Positions 11,881 through 20,845 of a DNA stretch of 64,000 bases are shown piece by piece. Under the pieces are notes generated by a model that saw nothing but the letters and a program-made list of their open reading frames with translations, was not told the origin of the DNA and made no database searches. The first letter of the stretch is position 1; every line of letters begins with the position of its first letter. This DNA comes from Raphanus sativus (Eukaryota > Streptophyta > Magnoliopsida > Brassicales > Brassicaceae): contig NC_079514.1 of NCBI RefSeq assembly GCF_000801105.2, positions 18,020,293-18,084,292 on the forward strand. The letters are read 5' to 3'. The position numbers and the translations under genes are program-made.

Positions 11881-11951
11881 GTGGTATACGCGGTCTTAGA
11901 CCTATTCAATGCTTCTTATTGGGAAACATATCCAACAAAAATAAAAATAGT

Positions 11952-12620
11952 ATGGCATCTCTAAACATCCCTAATCTTCCAGAGGAAATTCTGTGCAAAA
12001 TAATCGAGATGGTCGGAGAGGATTCATTTTACTATCTTGGTGGGTTTTTGCGGGCTGGGAAACGCGGTTATGCACTTGTCCACGAACCCTCCGTCTTAAG
12101 GATGTGTGATGTTACGCCAATGGTGACCTTTGTAACATGTCAAATCTGCACTGGTGGTCAGTTCCGGGAGTTTTTCATCAAGTGCGTAAGAGCTGGCAAC
12201 ACAAACGCCATCTACTATGAAGGGCTTTATGCAGCACTGATCTTAGGAGTTGAGGAGGGTATTAGAATATTGCAACCAAATGTCCCAAATCATGGTTTAT
12301 CAACCTTAACAGTCGGCATTTTCAACGTATGTATTGGCAATGACAAGGAAGCCAGTAAACTGTTTCAGTTGTTCGCAGCTAATCACTATGAGCTTCGGTC
12401 GGATGCGATAGTTGAAATGGGAGATGATCTAGAGTGGCGTTTGATATCATTTGGAGCGCCATACATGAACAGATATGGTCCAACTTTCAAATTTCCGGAT
12501 GATAAGGTAATCAAGTCACCAAGGTGCCTTTATGGCCATGATTACAAAGTCGATTTCGAAGGTGATTGTAAAAACTGCAGGCTGTTTTGGATATGCTGCA
12601 ACATTTCTCACATTCTGTAG
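11952..12620 (+). CDS. F-box-like protein with Cys-rich C terminus
   Basis: A 222-residue single-exon protein. The start is the ATG giving MASLNIPNLPEEILCKI, because the F-box-like motif (LPEEILCKIIEMVGE) begins there. The longer frame back to 11814 reads through the TATA box. The middle part (TNAIYYEGLYAALILGVEEG) resembles the repeat region of the At2g35280/At1g67623 group of putative F-box proteins. The C terminus has Cys/His residues (CLYGHDY, CKNCRLFWICC) that could bind zinc. F-box proteins recruit substrates to SCF ubiquitin ligases. Here the gene lies inside a transposon and was probably captured from the host. Assignment to the exact subfamily is tentative. Confidence 0.62.
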   Translation: MASLNIPNLPEEILCKIIEMVGEDSFYYLGGFLRAGKRGYALVHEPSVLRMCDVTPMVTFVTCQICTGGQFREFFIKCVRAGNTNAIYYEGLYAALILGVEEGIRILQPNVPNHGLSTLTVGIFNVCIGNDKEASKLFQLFAANHYELRSDAIVEMGDDLEWRLISFGAPYMNRYGPTFKFPDDKVIKSPRCLYGHDYKVDFEGDCKNCRLFWICCNISHIL

Positions 12621-12821
12621 GAGGCTATTATGTTATCCTCAATGTTATAAATTTCTATTATTCAATGTTATCAATTTCTATCTTTTACTAGTTGAACCGG
12701 ATTGTGTTAGACCGGATCATGTTTAACCGGATAATGTCAATCTGGTTTGTTTTCTATGTCAATGTGGTTTGTTATCTATTTCTATGTCAATGTTGTTTGT
12801 TTTCTATATTTCAGTAGTATT
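12621..12821. other. Spacer with GGTT/CCGGAT tandem words
   Basis: Contains short repeats of AACCGGAT/GACCGGATCATG (12695-12735) and CTATGTCAATGT (12753-12805). No gene is supported. Confidence 0.5.
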
Positions 12822-13290
12822 CGTACACCGTTATTTTTCGTATACCTCAAGTGTTCGTATACCTCAAGTATTCGTATACCTCAAGTATTCGTATACCCTA
12901 AGTATTCATATACCTCAAGTATTCGTATATCGTAAGTATTCCACGAATATGCTTATACCGCAAGTATTCGTATACCGCAAGTATTCGTATACCTCAAGTG
13001 TTCGTTTAGCCTCAAGTATTCGTATACCGTAAGTATTCGTGCACCGTAAGTATTGGTACAACGTAACTATTCTATTAAGGTACGTATACCTCAAGTATTC
13101 GTATAGGGTAAGTATACCACGAATATTCGTATACCGCAAGTATTCGTACACCGTAAGTATTGATACAGCGTATACATTAAGAATTCGTATATTGATGGTA
13201 TTCGTATTTAGTTCGTATACCTTAAGTATTATCCGTATACCTTGTATGTATTCGTATATCTTCACATTCGTATTTAATGTTTTTGAGTTT
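12822..13290 (+). repeat. 17-bp minisatellite, GTATTCGTATACCTCAA type
   Basis: More than twenty tandem copies of a 17-bp unit with variants CTCAA, CGCAA and CGTAA at the end and GTATAC/GTACAC in the middle. The array is most regular at 12840-13030. Each unit contains the palindrome GTATAC. Because 17 is not a multiple of three, the long open frames in this block are translation artefacts. The array lies in the centre of the MULE, between the convergent gene sets. Confidence 0.9.
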
Positions 13291-13479
13291 AAAATTAGAA
13301 ATTTACCGGAAGAAATTTTAAATAAACCGTAAGCAATAATATTTAACATTAATTATAATTTAAAAGTCTTATAATATTTACATAAATAAAAGAAAAAAAG
13401 AAAAATAACAGAAAAAAAAAGAAAACATGCATACTAAAAAGAAAAATAACAGAAATAAAAAGAAAACAAGCGGTGGTTC

Positions 13480-14010
13480 CTAGTCGGAGGCGGAGGAGCG
13501 GGAGCCGGAGGTGGTGGAGTCGGAGCCGTCTAGGTAGTCGTCCATACGGAACTGCCCTGAACCGATTGTATCGTCGCTCTGGTTCGAAGCTTCCGCACCG
13601 ACGTCCTCATCCTCATCGAGGTCGTCTTCGAGGGCAGGTCCTTGCCCCTCCTCCGCCGCGAACTCCTCGCGGTCATAGCCATAACCCTCATCCTCCGGGT
13701 CATGGTTTGCCGCCTTGCGAGCACGTTTGCTCGCGCGTTGAGCGTCGCTCCTGCGGCGGCGTTTGCGAGGGCTGGGAGGAGGAGTTTCCTCTTCCTTCAA
13801 GGCCTCCTCGACTTCCTCTGCCTCATCGAAGAGGGCTTCGAGAGTGGGGAACACCTCCGTTTCGAGACCATTTCTGATCTCCTCCTTCAAGCCATCTTTG
13901 GCTATCTGGATCAACTGCTCTTCGGTCCGTTGATGGATGATAGGAAGGGTGTAGAAGAACCGCTTGTATTTTTTTACGGACAAATTTTCTTGAGTTGTAT
14001 CTTGAACCAT
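13480..14010 (-). CDS. Acidic, Arg/Lys-rich-core protein of unknown function
   Basis: A single-exon 176-residue protein that I do not recognise. The first 60 residues (KKYKRFFYTLPIIHQRTEEQ) are mixed and helical-looking. Then come a Glu-rich stretch, a basic PSPRKRRRRSD...ASKRARKA segment resembling a nuclear localisation signal (about residues 80-103), and a very acidic Ser/Asp-rich tail. The coding sequence is much richer in G and C than the surrounding spacer, which supports real coding. A TATATATA stretch lies about 95 bp upstream (14100-14108). Neighbouring GRF genes and the transposase are on the same strand. It could be a nuclear accessory protein of the element (inference). Confidence 0.6.
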   Translation of the reverse strand: MVQDTTQENLSVKKYKRFFYTLPIIHQRTEEQLIQIAKDGLKEEIRNGLETEVFPTLEALFDEAEEVEEALKEEETPPPSPRKRRRRSDAQRASKRARKAANHDPEDEGYGYDREEFAAEEGQGPALEDDLDEDEDVGAEASNQSDDTIGSGQFRMDDYLDGSDSTTSGSRSSASD

Positions 14011-14582
14011 TTTTGGAAACGGAAAAGCAAAAGGAATGAAAAGATGTTTGCAGAGAAAAGAAGAAGAGAGATACTAAATGTAACAGAGGTGAAGAATAGT
14101 ATATATATTACCAAAAAAAATATAATTATTGGGTAACAGACGCGGCGTTCCATTGCGACTCTTCGGTTGAAACAAGGTTACACGCCTAATAAAATTTATT
14201 AATTAAATTTAAGTAAATCTCTTGAGAGTCTTTATAATCTGACTGATTAGACCAGAGTCTAGAGAGTCTTAATTAAAAAACTTTCTTGTCGTATGCAGAG
14301 TTTATTTAAATTTATTTTCTTATTAAATCCATAAGTGTACGCGTGCTCATACACCAACGAAGAGAGATAGATAAGAATACCTTAAGTTCATTCAAAAATT
14401 AGTATAAATATGGATAAAGATGATGTCTTCTCCGTGTCAGAAGGTAGTAATTTCAAACTACAACATTATGAAGCCTACGTAACCGAAGGGGTATAATTTA
14501 AAAGATAAGTACATCAAAGATACCACATCACAATAACATAATAGATAAGTACATCAAAGATACTTCAAACAAATCCATAAAA
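14011..14582. other. AT-rich spacer inside the MULE
   Basis: Contains the upstream region of the acidic gene. 14161-14582 shows no reading frame of note; a repeated AGATAAGTACATCAAAGATAC unit occurs twice (about 14502 and 14542). Confidence 0.55.
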
Positions 14583-14992
14583 TTACATAATTAACTGCTT
14601 AAGCTCTTTGATCTCCTCACGCATTTGCTGAAGTTCAAATTGCAGCTCACGGCGGAGCGACACCTCCTGAGCATACTGACTTTTCAAGCAATCCAGCTCT
14701 TCCTCGATGGCGGTAAGGCAGTTATGTCGGATGTGCAAACCATCGTTCTACAAGGAATATATAAAGAAATAAATTTTTTCGAAAAAGAAAGCATCGTTGT
14801 AGAAGGGAACTTCAAAATTACCTTAAAATCTTTGCATACGTAGAAGTTTCGTCCTCCCTCATCAGTTTCCACTGTGATAGCTCCACGGCCGAAACACTTC
14901 TTTGGAATTTTGAACGTGGCATCCACTGAATTGAAAAGATAATCATACTCCCTTTTTTTATGCTTCATATCTTCATAGTAAGGATCCGTCAT
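14583..14992 (-). CDS. GRF-type zinc finger/coiled-coil protein 1
   Basis: Two exons on the minus strand, 14992-14822 and 14747-14583, with GT/AG borders and matching phase, giving 111 residues. The start ATG gives MTDPYYEDMKHKKREYDYLF. The GRF-finger part (IPKKCFGRGAITVETDEGGR then FYVCKDFK) spans the splice site to NDGLHIRHNC. The C-terminal half is a heptad-rich coiled coil (EEELDCLKSQYAQEVSLRRE). GRF fingers bind nucleic acids in topoisomerase III and APE2. Plant transposons and their neighbourhoods carry many such small GRF proteins. Its role here is unknown; partner or DNA binding for the transposase is possible. The longer frame upstream of this ATG overlaps the promoter box and is not used. 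Confidence 0.72.
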
Positions 14993-15070
14993 TTTTTGTG
15001 GTACGGGTGAGTTTTGTGAAGAGAGATTGATGAGTGTTGTGAAGATAGATTGTTGAGTGTTGTCAATTGT

Positions 15071-15140
15071 ACTTAAATAGGGTGACATAGTAACGGCTAT
15101 ATTTTATTCCAACGGCTATATTTATGCTACAACGGCTATA
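15071..15140 (-). promoter_or_regulatory. Promoter module of GRF gene 1
   Basis: ACTTAAATAG at 15071-15080 (CTATTTAAGT on the coding strand) is a TATA-like box 79 bp before the ATG. Just beyond it are three direct repeats of AACGGCTATA at 15092, 15111 and 15131, spaced 19-20 bp, with a degenerate fourth at about 15151. The second repeat, with its flank TTCCAACGGCTA, fits the mitosis-specific activator (MSA) consensus. Confidence 0.6.
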
Positions 15141-15278
15141 TTAATTGAACAACAGCCATTTTGAGTTTTATTACAAAACCATAACAAAAAAACATTGCAA
15201 ATAACCACATCAAAGAGTTGATTACACATTACACATCAAACATAACTCATCCGATTTATTACATTATAAAATAAAGAT

Positions 15279-15854
15279 CTACTTGAATATGATCACCAAA
15301 CCAAGTAAAACTAATATAATAAACATTCCACCAACAAAGTATTCAAAGCCATTGGTAAACCTTGATCTCCGTTCAGCTAACTCACACACTAACTTTTCTA
15401 CCCTAACCAGCTTCTGCTCAGTCTCATTATGGCTCTCCTTAAACTGGTTAAGTTGTGGGTCATAGTCATTCAAGAAGGTTAGATAATCTACCTTTTCAGC
15501 CAATTGAAGTGTGTGAGTATCCCTAGCTCTCATCTCCTCCATTACCGCCTCATCCCACCATTTATGAACATGACAGTCTCCATCGTTAACGTTATCACAC
15601 GTATAGTATCTTCTACCAGGATCATTTACAGTGCGAGATGTTGCTAGCTTAGGCCGACCACCACAGTAGCATGTCTGCGGAAATCCAAATTCAACCTCAG
15701 GTTGCGGAGGGTACTGAATCGTCGCAGCATAATTGTAATCTAGCTCAGCCTGGTCCCGACGAATAAGATCTTCAACCTCACGATCATCTGTGTCGCTGGA
15801 GTAATTCCCACCAAAGTCTGATTCGGAAGGCTGTGTATAGCTATATTGTCCCAT
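15279..15854 (-). CDS. GRF-type zinc finger protein 2 with C-terminal membrane anchor
   Basis: A single-exon 191-residue protein, start ATG giving MGQYSYTQPSESDFGG. An earlier in-frame ATG at 15926 would add a hydrophobic stretch but overlaps the 5' leader next to the TATA-like box. Residues about 61-105 form a GRF finger (CYCGGRPKLATSRTVND, YYTCDN, HVHKWWDEA). This is followed by a coiled coil and a final hydrophobic segment (about residues 172-190, MFIILVLLGLVIIF) typical of a tail anchor. The tail suggests membrane attachment, possibly to the nuclear envelope or ER, which is odd for a nucleic-acid-binding finger. It is paralogous in layout to GRF gene 1, which lacks the anchor. Confidence 0.75.
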   Translation of the reverse strand: MGQYSYTQPSESDFGGNYSSDTDDREVEDLIRRDQAELDYNYAATIQYPPQPEVEFGFPQTCYCGGRPKLATSRTVNDPGRRYYTCDNVNDGDCHVHKWWDEAVMEEMRARDTHTLQLAEKVDYLTFLNDYDPQLNQFKESHNETEQKLVRVEKLVCELAERRSRFTNGFEYFVGGMFIILVLLGLVIIFK

Positions 15855-15934
15855 CTTTAGTGTAAAAATGAGAGAAAAGAGAGAACAAAAAAAAAAGTGA
15901 AATATAGACGAGTGGATGGAGAACAAGCAGTCAT

Positions 15935-16030
15935 ACTTAAATAGACTTAGGTTGTAACGGCTATATTATTATTGAACCGCATTACAACGACAACAACGGC
16001 TACATTGTATTTAAATGTCTTTCTAACGGC
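15935..16030 (-). promoter_or_regulatory. Promoter module of GRF gene 2
   Basis: The same ACTTAAATAG box (15935-15944) lies 81 bp before the ATG, followed upstream by AACGG-core repeats at 15956, 15995 and 16025. The last, in TTCTAACGGCTA, fits the MSA consensus. The layout copies that of GRF gene 1. Confidence 0.6.
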
Positions 16031-16438
16031 TAGATTTGCTTCACAGAATTCGTACACCTCAACGTATAAACAATTAACATCAAATCATGTTAGGTATACG
16101 ATGTAGAAGAGTTGTGCACCGCAAGTTATAAACATGAACACCATATTAAGGGGGAAACATCAAATCAAGATCTCATAAGAAAATACATAAACACCAAAAA
16201 ATTCTAGATGTGTTATGAGGAAACACCTTGTATTTCCAAAAAACAAGAACTCCCTTGTCAACAATATATAAAATTTCCTCAAGATATAACCCATCATGGT
16301 AGCGGTTCTTTACAAGACTTTTTGTTGTGACCTGAGGTATGACATCGGCTACATGTGTTTTTTTTCTTCTTCTTCGGCCCCTCCTGTAAAAAACATAATA
16401 GACTTTATTCAGAAAATATCCAATATCCATTACTACAC

Positions 16439-19400
16439 TCAGAGGATATTAGGACGCACCGGTATTTCTCCTGCACCTCGTTTATGCTTGGTCGGTGGAC
16501 GTCCTGGTGGTCTCTTCGTCTTTGGTGGTAACATGATTAGTTCACTAACCACCGGAGGAATGAAAATATCGTTCGGATCTGGAACCGGGAGTGTAACACC
16601 CTTTGTTGTTTCATTCCATGTCTTTTTTAGATAGGCGTCTGCAACAAACTCTGAGTGCTGCAAGTCCCGAAACATAGCCGCAGCAATGGCATGTCGACAT
16701 GGTATTCCAACTTTCTGAAATTCAAGACATGTGCAAGACCTGGTTTCCAAATTAACAGAACTCCCGAAGCCAGTTGTTTTTAGAGTTACCTCAAATTCAA
16801 ATGCAGACAGAGGCATCACAGCGTACGCTCGTGCGTCTTCTAGATTGTTCTCCATCCACTCGTCAACAGCCGGTGGGATCTCACCACTCATTTTCGATAT
16901 CTTTCGCTGTCTACTCACAAACCAACGACTAATCATGCGTCTGATGAACTCAAAAAGCGCCATTATCGGGGAATCGCGCGCAGGAACTAGTGCTTTGCTG
17001 AGAGACTCAGCTATATTCGAGCTCATTAGATTGTACCGCTCGCCCTCAAAGTGTGACCTTGTCCAATGTCTTGGATCGATCTTCTCAAGATAATCCCAAC
17101 AACGCTTATCGGTAAGTTTGATCTCCTCGTAAAGTCTCTTAAAATGGGATACCTTGAATACCTCAGCCGCCCTGCCAACCATTTGCTTTTGATTCCTTTT
17201 CTTGAATTTTGCGTCAACGTTTCTCTGAAGGTGTACGAAGCAGCACCCATGGTGTGAAAGAGGATACCACCGATCTTTAGCAACACATATTTGAGATGCT
17301 CTATCAGACACAATAGATAAATCGGAGCCATCTTCTACGATCTGTGTCAACTTCTCAAAAAACCAACTCCAAGACTCATTTGTTTCATTGTCTACAACAG
17401 CAAACGCTATAGAAAATACCTGAAAATTGGCATCTTGGCCACTTGCAGTTAGTAAACACCCTTTGTACTTCCCAAACATATGAGTACCATCCACCACAAC
17501 CACCTTCCGTAGATGCTTCCACCCGTCAATGCAAGCTTTCAGCGCCATGAACGCGTACTTAAACCTTGTCTTTCCCTTATCATCTATTTCAGTGTCGATA
17601 TGAGTAATGGACTCAGGATTTGCATACTTTACAACATAGAAATATTTCGGCAGGAGCTTGTAAGAGGTCTCTTATGTTCCTTGTACAGCAACAGTAGCTA
17701 ACTCTTTGGCTTTCCAACATTTCCAATATGTGGCCGTAAACAAGAACTCTGTCCGGAGCATCTCTGGTAATTCAGATGCGCGCGGTCCGGCTTGGAGCCT
17801 TTCATACTTCGATCTCATAAGTGCAGCTATTACTTTCGACGTCGCATGTTTCTTATACTGCGCTTTAACATCAGATGTGCAGACATGCTTCAGTTGCGCC
17901 TTCCTCACCTGATATGTCGAAGATTCCCCCAATTGCTTAGCCATAACATAAAATCTGCAGTTTTTATCAATGCATTTCGCTGCGACGTAGTTAAAGGCAT
18001 GTTTGTGGAATTTGAACCTGAACACCTGCTTTAAGGCATAAATGTGCAAACTGATCTTGAATTCTTGCTTGGATCTGAACAGCTTCCCAACGTACATATC
18101 AGCATCTGCTAGAGTGAAGTCAATATCATCGACCGTATAATCGCTAACTGCTTCGTTGTTAGACGAAGGTTCTACATCCTCAAAACCATATAGCTCAACG
18201 GCTCTAACGGATTTCATGAGCGATTCGTCATCAGCTTTATCCTTTTCACGACGTCTTCTTGCGTCTTCCTCACGGCTTCGATACTGACGTACCGGTTCGA
18301 TAAAGTCGTCAGCCTCGTCTTCTCCAATCAGGGTTACATGTGTCTGTCCACCCGAAACAAACTGAGGTCCCGGTTCGACAAAGTCGTCATCCTCAACTTC
18401 ACCATCCGGAGTTTCATGTCTCTGACCAACCGAAACACACTTAGGTACAGGTTCGACAAAGTCGTCATCCTCGTCTTCTCCATCAGATGTATCATGTTTC
18501 TGCCTTGACGCAAAAGAATGCGGGACCTGATCAACGAAATCATCACTGTCGTCAACTTCCCGAGTATGCATGTTGGACGGCTTTGGAGGAGTCACGATAA
18601 CCAAAATTTGGGAGCTGCTGTCCACACTTGGGTCCTCTTCTTGATTTACCATCGAATTCCTAGATGAGACTATGTAATCTCTACCCTCATCTACGTAATC
18701 TTCAAAACTTGATGGTTGGGTTGCGGTACGCTGTTTGTTTGTGGATGAACCACTGCCTTTGTTTGAAGAAGGATTAGTTCGATCATTCTTCGCTTTAGTC
18801 GCCACCTCACCACGTACACCTCCATACGTTATGTTCGTTCGAGCACCACCACCTACACCTCCATCCTCAGCGTCATCATCATCCCATTCGCAATTTCGTC
18901 CAACAAAATCATGCCATAAATTGTAATCATAATCCTCATCGTCGTCATCTTTGCCTTCCCCTAACGCAGGATCTTCAGTCGTGTACACTTTATTCTGAAC
19001 TTCACAGGCAGTTCCATCCACCTCACGCATCCCATTTGAGGCATAAACTGCTTCAATTTCCGCAACCCGCATCAGAATTATTTCATCTTCGGTCAAATCA
19101 GTCTCACCGTCATTAACTTCATTCCGGCTGTGCACATCAGCAGACGTACTCCCAACTCCCACATAGCTGCTGATGGCAACTTCTTTGGACTTCAAAAGAT
19201 TTCCCATTGGCCTCAGAAAATCCATTTTCCCATCTATTTGCTCTTTGAATGTGACAAATACGTTGATGTACTTGTCCACCTTACGTGCTGAAGTAAACAA
19301 CTCGAAATCTTTGTCGTTGGAAATTTGAACAGGAGCTTCTCTTTCACCAATAGCACCAGTTCCGTTTTGCCCAATCCAATATGACATCTCAACGACAAAA

Positions 19401-19785
19401 GACTTTCCAACTAGACCGTATGACTCCATAATGACCCGCTTCAGGTCTTCCACAGAACTTATCAACTTCGCATAGATAACCCTCCCCATACGTTCGCTAT
19501 CAAGTTTAAAATCCCAGTCACCAGTGTCGTACATAATCCACCGTCCAGAGATTACAACGATGTATGAATCGTGAACACCTACAAAATTAGAAGTTTTTAA
19601 TTCTTATTAATCAAGGAAGTGCTAAACAGAAGCAATAAAGTTTCGTACAAACAAACACATGAATTCCGAACACGGATCTGTAATTAATGATTTCAGCCAT
19701 AACTATGGTGCCATAAATGCATGGGTGTACGGCTTAGTAATGATATACCTTCAATGCTAGATACAGCAGACCCACCATCCGCCAT
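16439..19785 (-). pseudogene. MURA-like Mutator transposase with one internal stop
   Basis: Exon 1 is 19785-19749 (MADGGSAVSSIE) and exon 2 is 19578-16439, joined in phase. One frame of 1,058 codons is open except for a TAA at 17674-17672, between VAVQGT and ETSYKLLPKY. Domains in order are an N-terminal PB1-like region, a long acidic linker with three degenerate repeats (about residues 330-400), a MuDR-type DNA-binding domain (YVGKLFRSKQEFKISLHIYA), and the MULE catalytic domain with VVVVDGTHMFGKYKG and SIVSDRASQICVA. Last is a SWIM zinc finger (CTCLEFQKVGIPCRHAIAAA). It would catalyse cut-and-paste transposition in the nucleus. Apart from the single nonsense codon it looks complete, so the inactivation is probably recent. 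Confidence 0.9.
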
Positions 19786-20316
19786 ACTCTTTCCTCTCTC
19801 ATCATAGCGGATGCAGCTCATGCCTCTGTGTGTTAAATTCGCGGGGTAGTTCTCCCAAATCGTAAACTCAAGTTCCCTTGTTCGGCAGCCAATTTCAGTT
19901 TCAGCAAGGAGACAAGCAAAGAGATAGGGTTCGTACGTTTGTGTATTAAATTATTAAATTTAGCCCTATTTTTAATTAAAAAATTAAAGTTAACACACAT
20001 GTTTTCCAAAGTTACAAGTCATTAATGTCCATTCGTCCACCTTAGAACCGTTGTTTCCCGCGGAAAAACATAACATATAAGGCTTTCAAATTTTGTGGTC
20101 AAATAGCCCAAAAACGAGCCCAAAAACATGTTTTCTTCAATAAAAAAAATAATTAAAAAAGGTTGCGTATGTTACACGCCCTTCTGACGCGCGTGTGTCC
20201 GCCTTCTTGAGGCAAGTTTTGTTGGGCAAAAGCAAGCATGGTCCCACGATTTTCAGCTCAAGATTGTTGGGCAAAAATGTTAAAATTGTCGAGGTTTTCT
20301 TCTCTCTCCTACTAGG
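19786..20316. other. Transposase upstream region inside the right terminal repeat
   Basis: About 530 bp between the transposase ATG and the right inverted repeat. The word GGCAAA(A)G/TTGGGCAA occurs several times at 20210-20290. No other gene is seen. Confidence 0.55.
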
Positions 20317-20405
20317 TTGCCCAATTACCTAATATAAATTTGAGATGATCCATTTTCCTAATTCAAACTTAAAAGTTGTTCATTCCCCTAATTGACCCAA
20401 AAAAC
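20317..20405 (-). repeat. Right terminal inverted repeat of the MULE
   Basis: Its reverse complement contains GGTCAATTAGGGGAATG, AAGTTTGAATTAGGAAAATG, GATCATCTCAAATTTATATT and TAATTGGGCAA, matching the left repeat in order with about 75% identity by eye. The transposase promoter lies just inside. Confidence 0.78.
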
Positions 20406-20415
20406 AAAATTCTTG

Positions 20416-20460
20416 GGTTTGGTAGGTTTTTTTTTTTTTTTTTTTTTTTTGGTTTGGTAG
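20416..20460 (+). repeat. Poly(T) tract flanked by a 10-bp direct repeat
   Basis: GGTTTGGTAG occurs at 20416-20425 and again at 20451-20460 with one G and 24 T between. This looks like a target duplication around a bare homopolymer, as left by poly(A)-only retroposition on the other strand. Replication slippage or assembly effects in the T run are also possible. Confidence 0.7.
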
Positions 20461-20845
20461 CTGAGTATTCCATTCGCTCTAACGTTTCACCATTTCGATA
20501 TTGGTTATACTCATCGTCCAAACTTCGTCACATACCTTACCAGGACCGGCTCTGGGTTAAAGTCCGTCGGACTTTAGACGCCAAAGATTATTAATTTTTA
20601 GAGACGCCAAATTACTAATTGTTCACTTCTAGTGTCTTGTGTTTTTTTTTTCTCATTATCCTAGCTTGAGCAAATAGGTTCAAAACCGTGCTCCTCTCTT
20701 TCCTTTGATAATAATAACATTTTTTGTCTCTTTCTTCCTTAGATAATAATAACTTGTTTTCTTGTTTTAGTAATCATCAAATATACAGTTGATTCCATAT
20801 AGACAGTTTACCTTCTTTCCGATTGTTTTTCCTTTTAACTATAAA
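20461..20845. other. Non-coding spacer with a partial hAT-like end
   Basis: CAGGACCGGCTCTGGG at about 20540 resembles the terminus of hAT-type MITEs, but no matching partner end was found nearby. The rest is T-rich with no gene. Confidence 0.4.

Larger units (their letters stand above)
11434..11951. other. Intergenic spacer between the Ulp1 and F-box genes
   Basis: Holds the 3' end of the Ulp1 gene, a telomere-motif run (11584-11634) and the F-box gene promoter. Beyond those I see nothing functional. Confidence 0.6.
6813..20405. mobile_element. Large multi-gene Mutator-like element (Kaonashi/KI-MULE type)
   Basis: Delimited by diverged terminal inverted repeats (6813-6895 and 20317-20405), about 13.6 kb. 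On the plus strand from the left end are a DUF1985/Ulp1 protease gene and an F-box-like gene. On the minus strand from the right end are a MURA transposase, two GRF zinc-finger genes and an acidic protein gene. Opposed outer genes reading inward from the two terminal repeats match the layout of maize MuDR. MULEs carrying ULP1-like genes are known in Arabidopsis as Kaonashi elements. I could not identify a 9-bp target duplication because the outer flanks are A- and T-rich. Confidence 0.82.

Noticed and set aside
12840..13030. CRISPR-like array appearance
   Set aside because: Repeats are 17 bp in direct tandem with no unique spacers, in a plant nuclear genome.
12915..13349. 144-codon minus-strand frame of repeated YEYLRYTNT words
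   Set aside because: It is a translation of the 17-bp minisatellite; the unit is not a multiple of three and all frames stay open by composition.
13473..13877. 134-codon plus-strand Arg/Pro/His-rich frame
   Set aside because: Antisense shadow of the GC-rich acidic gene on the minus strand.
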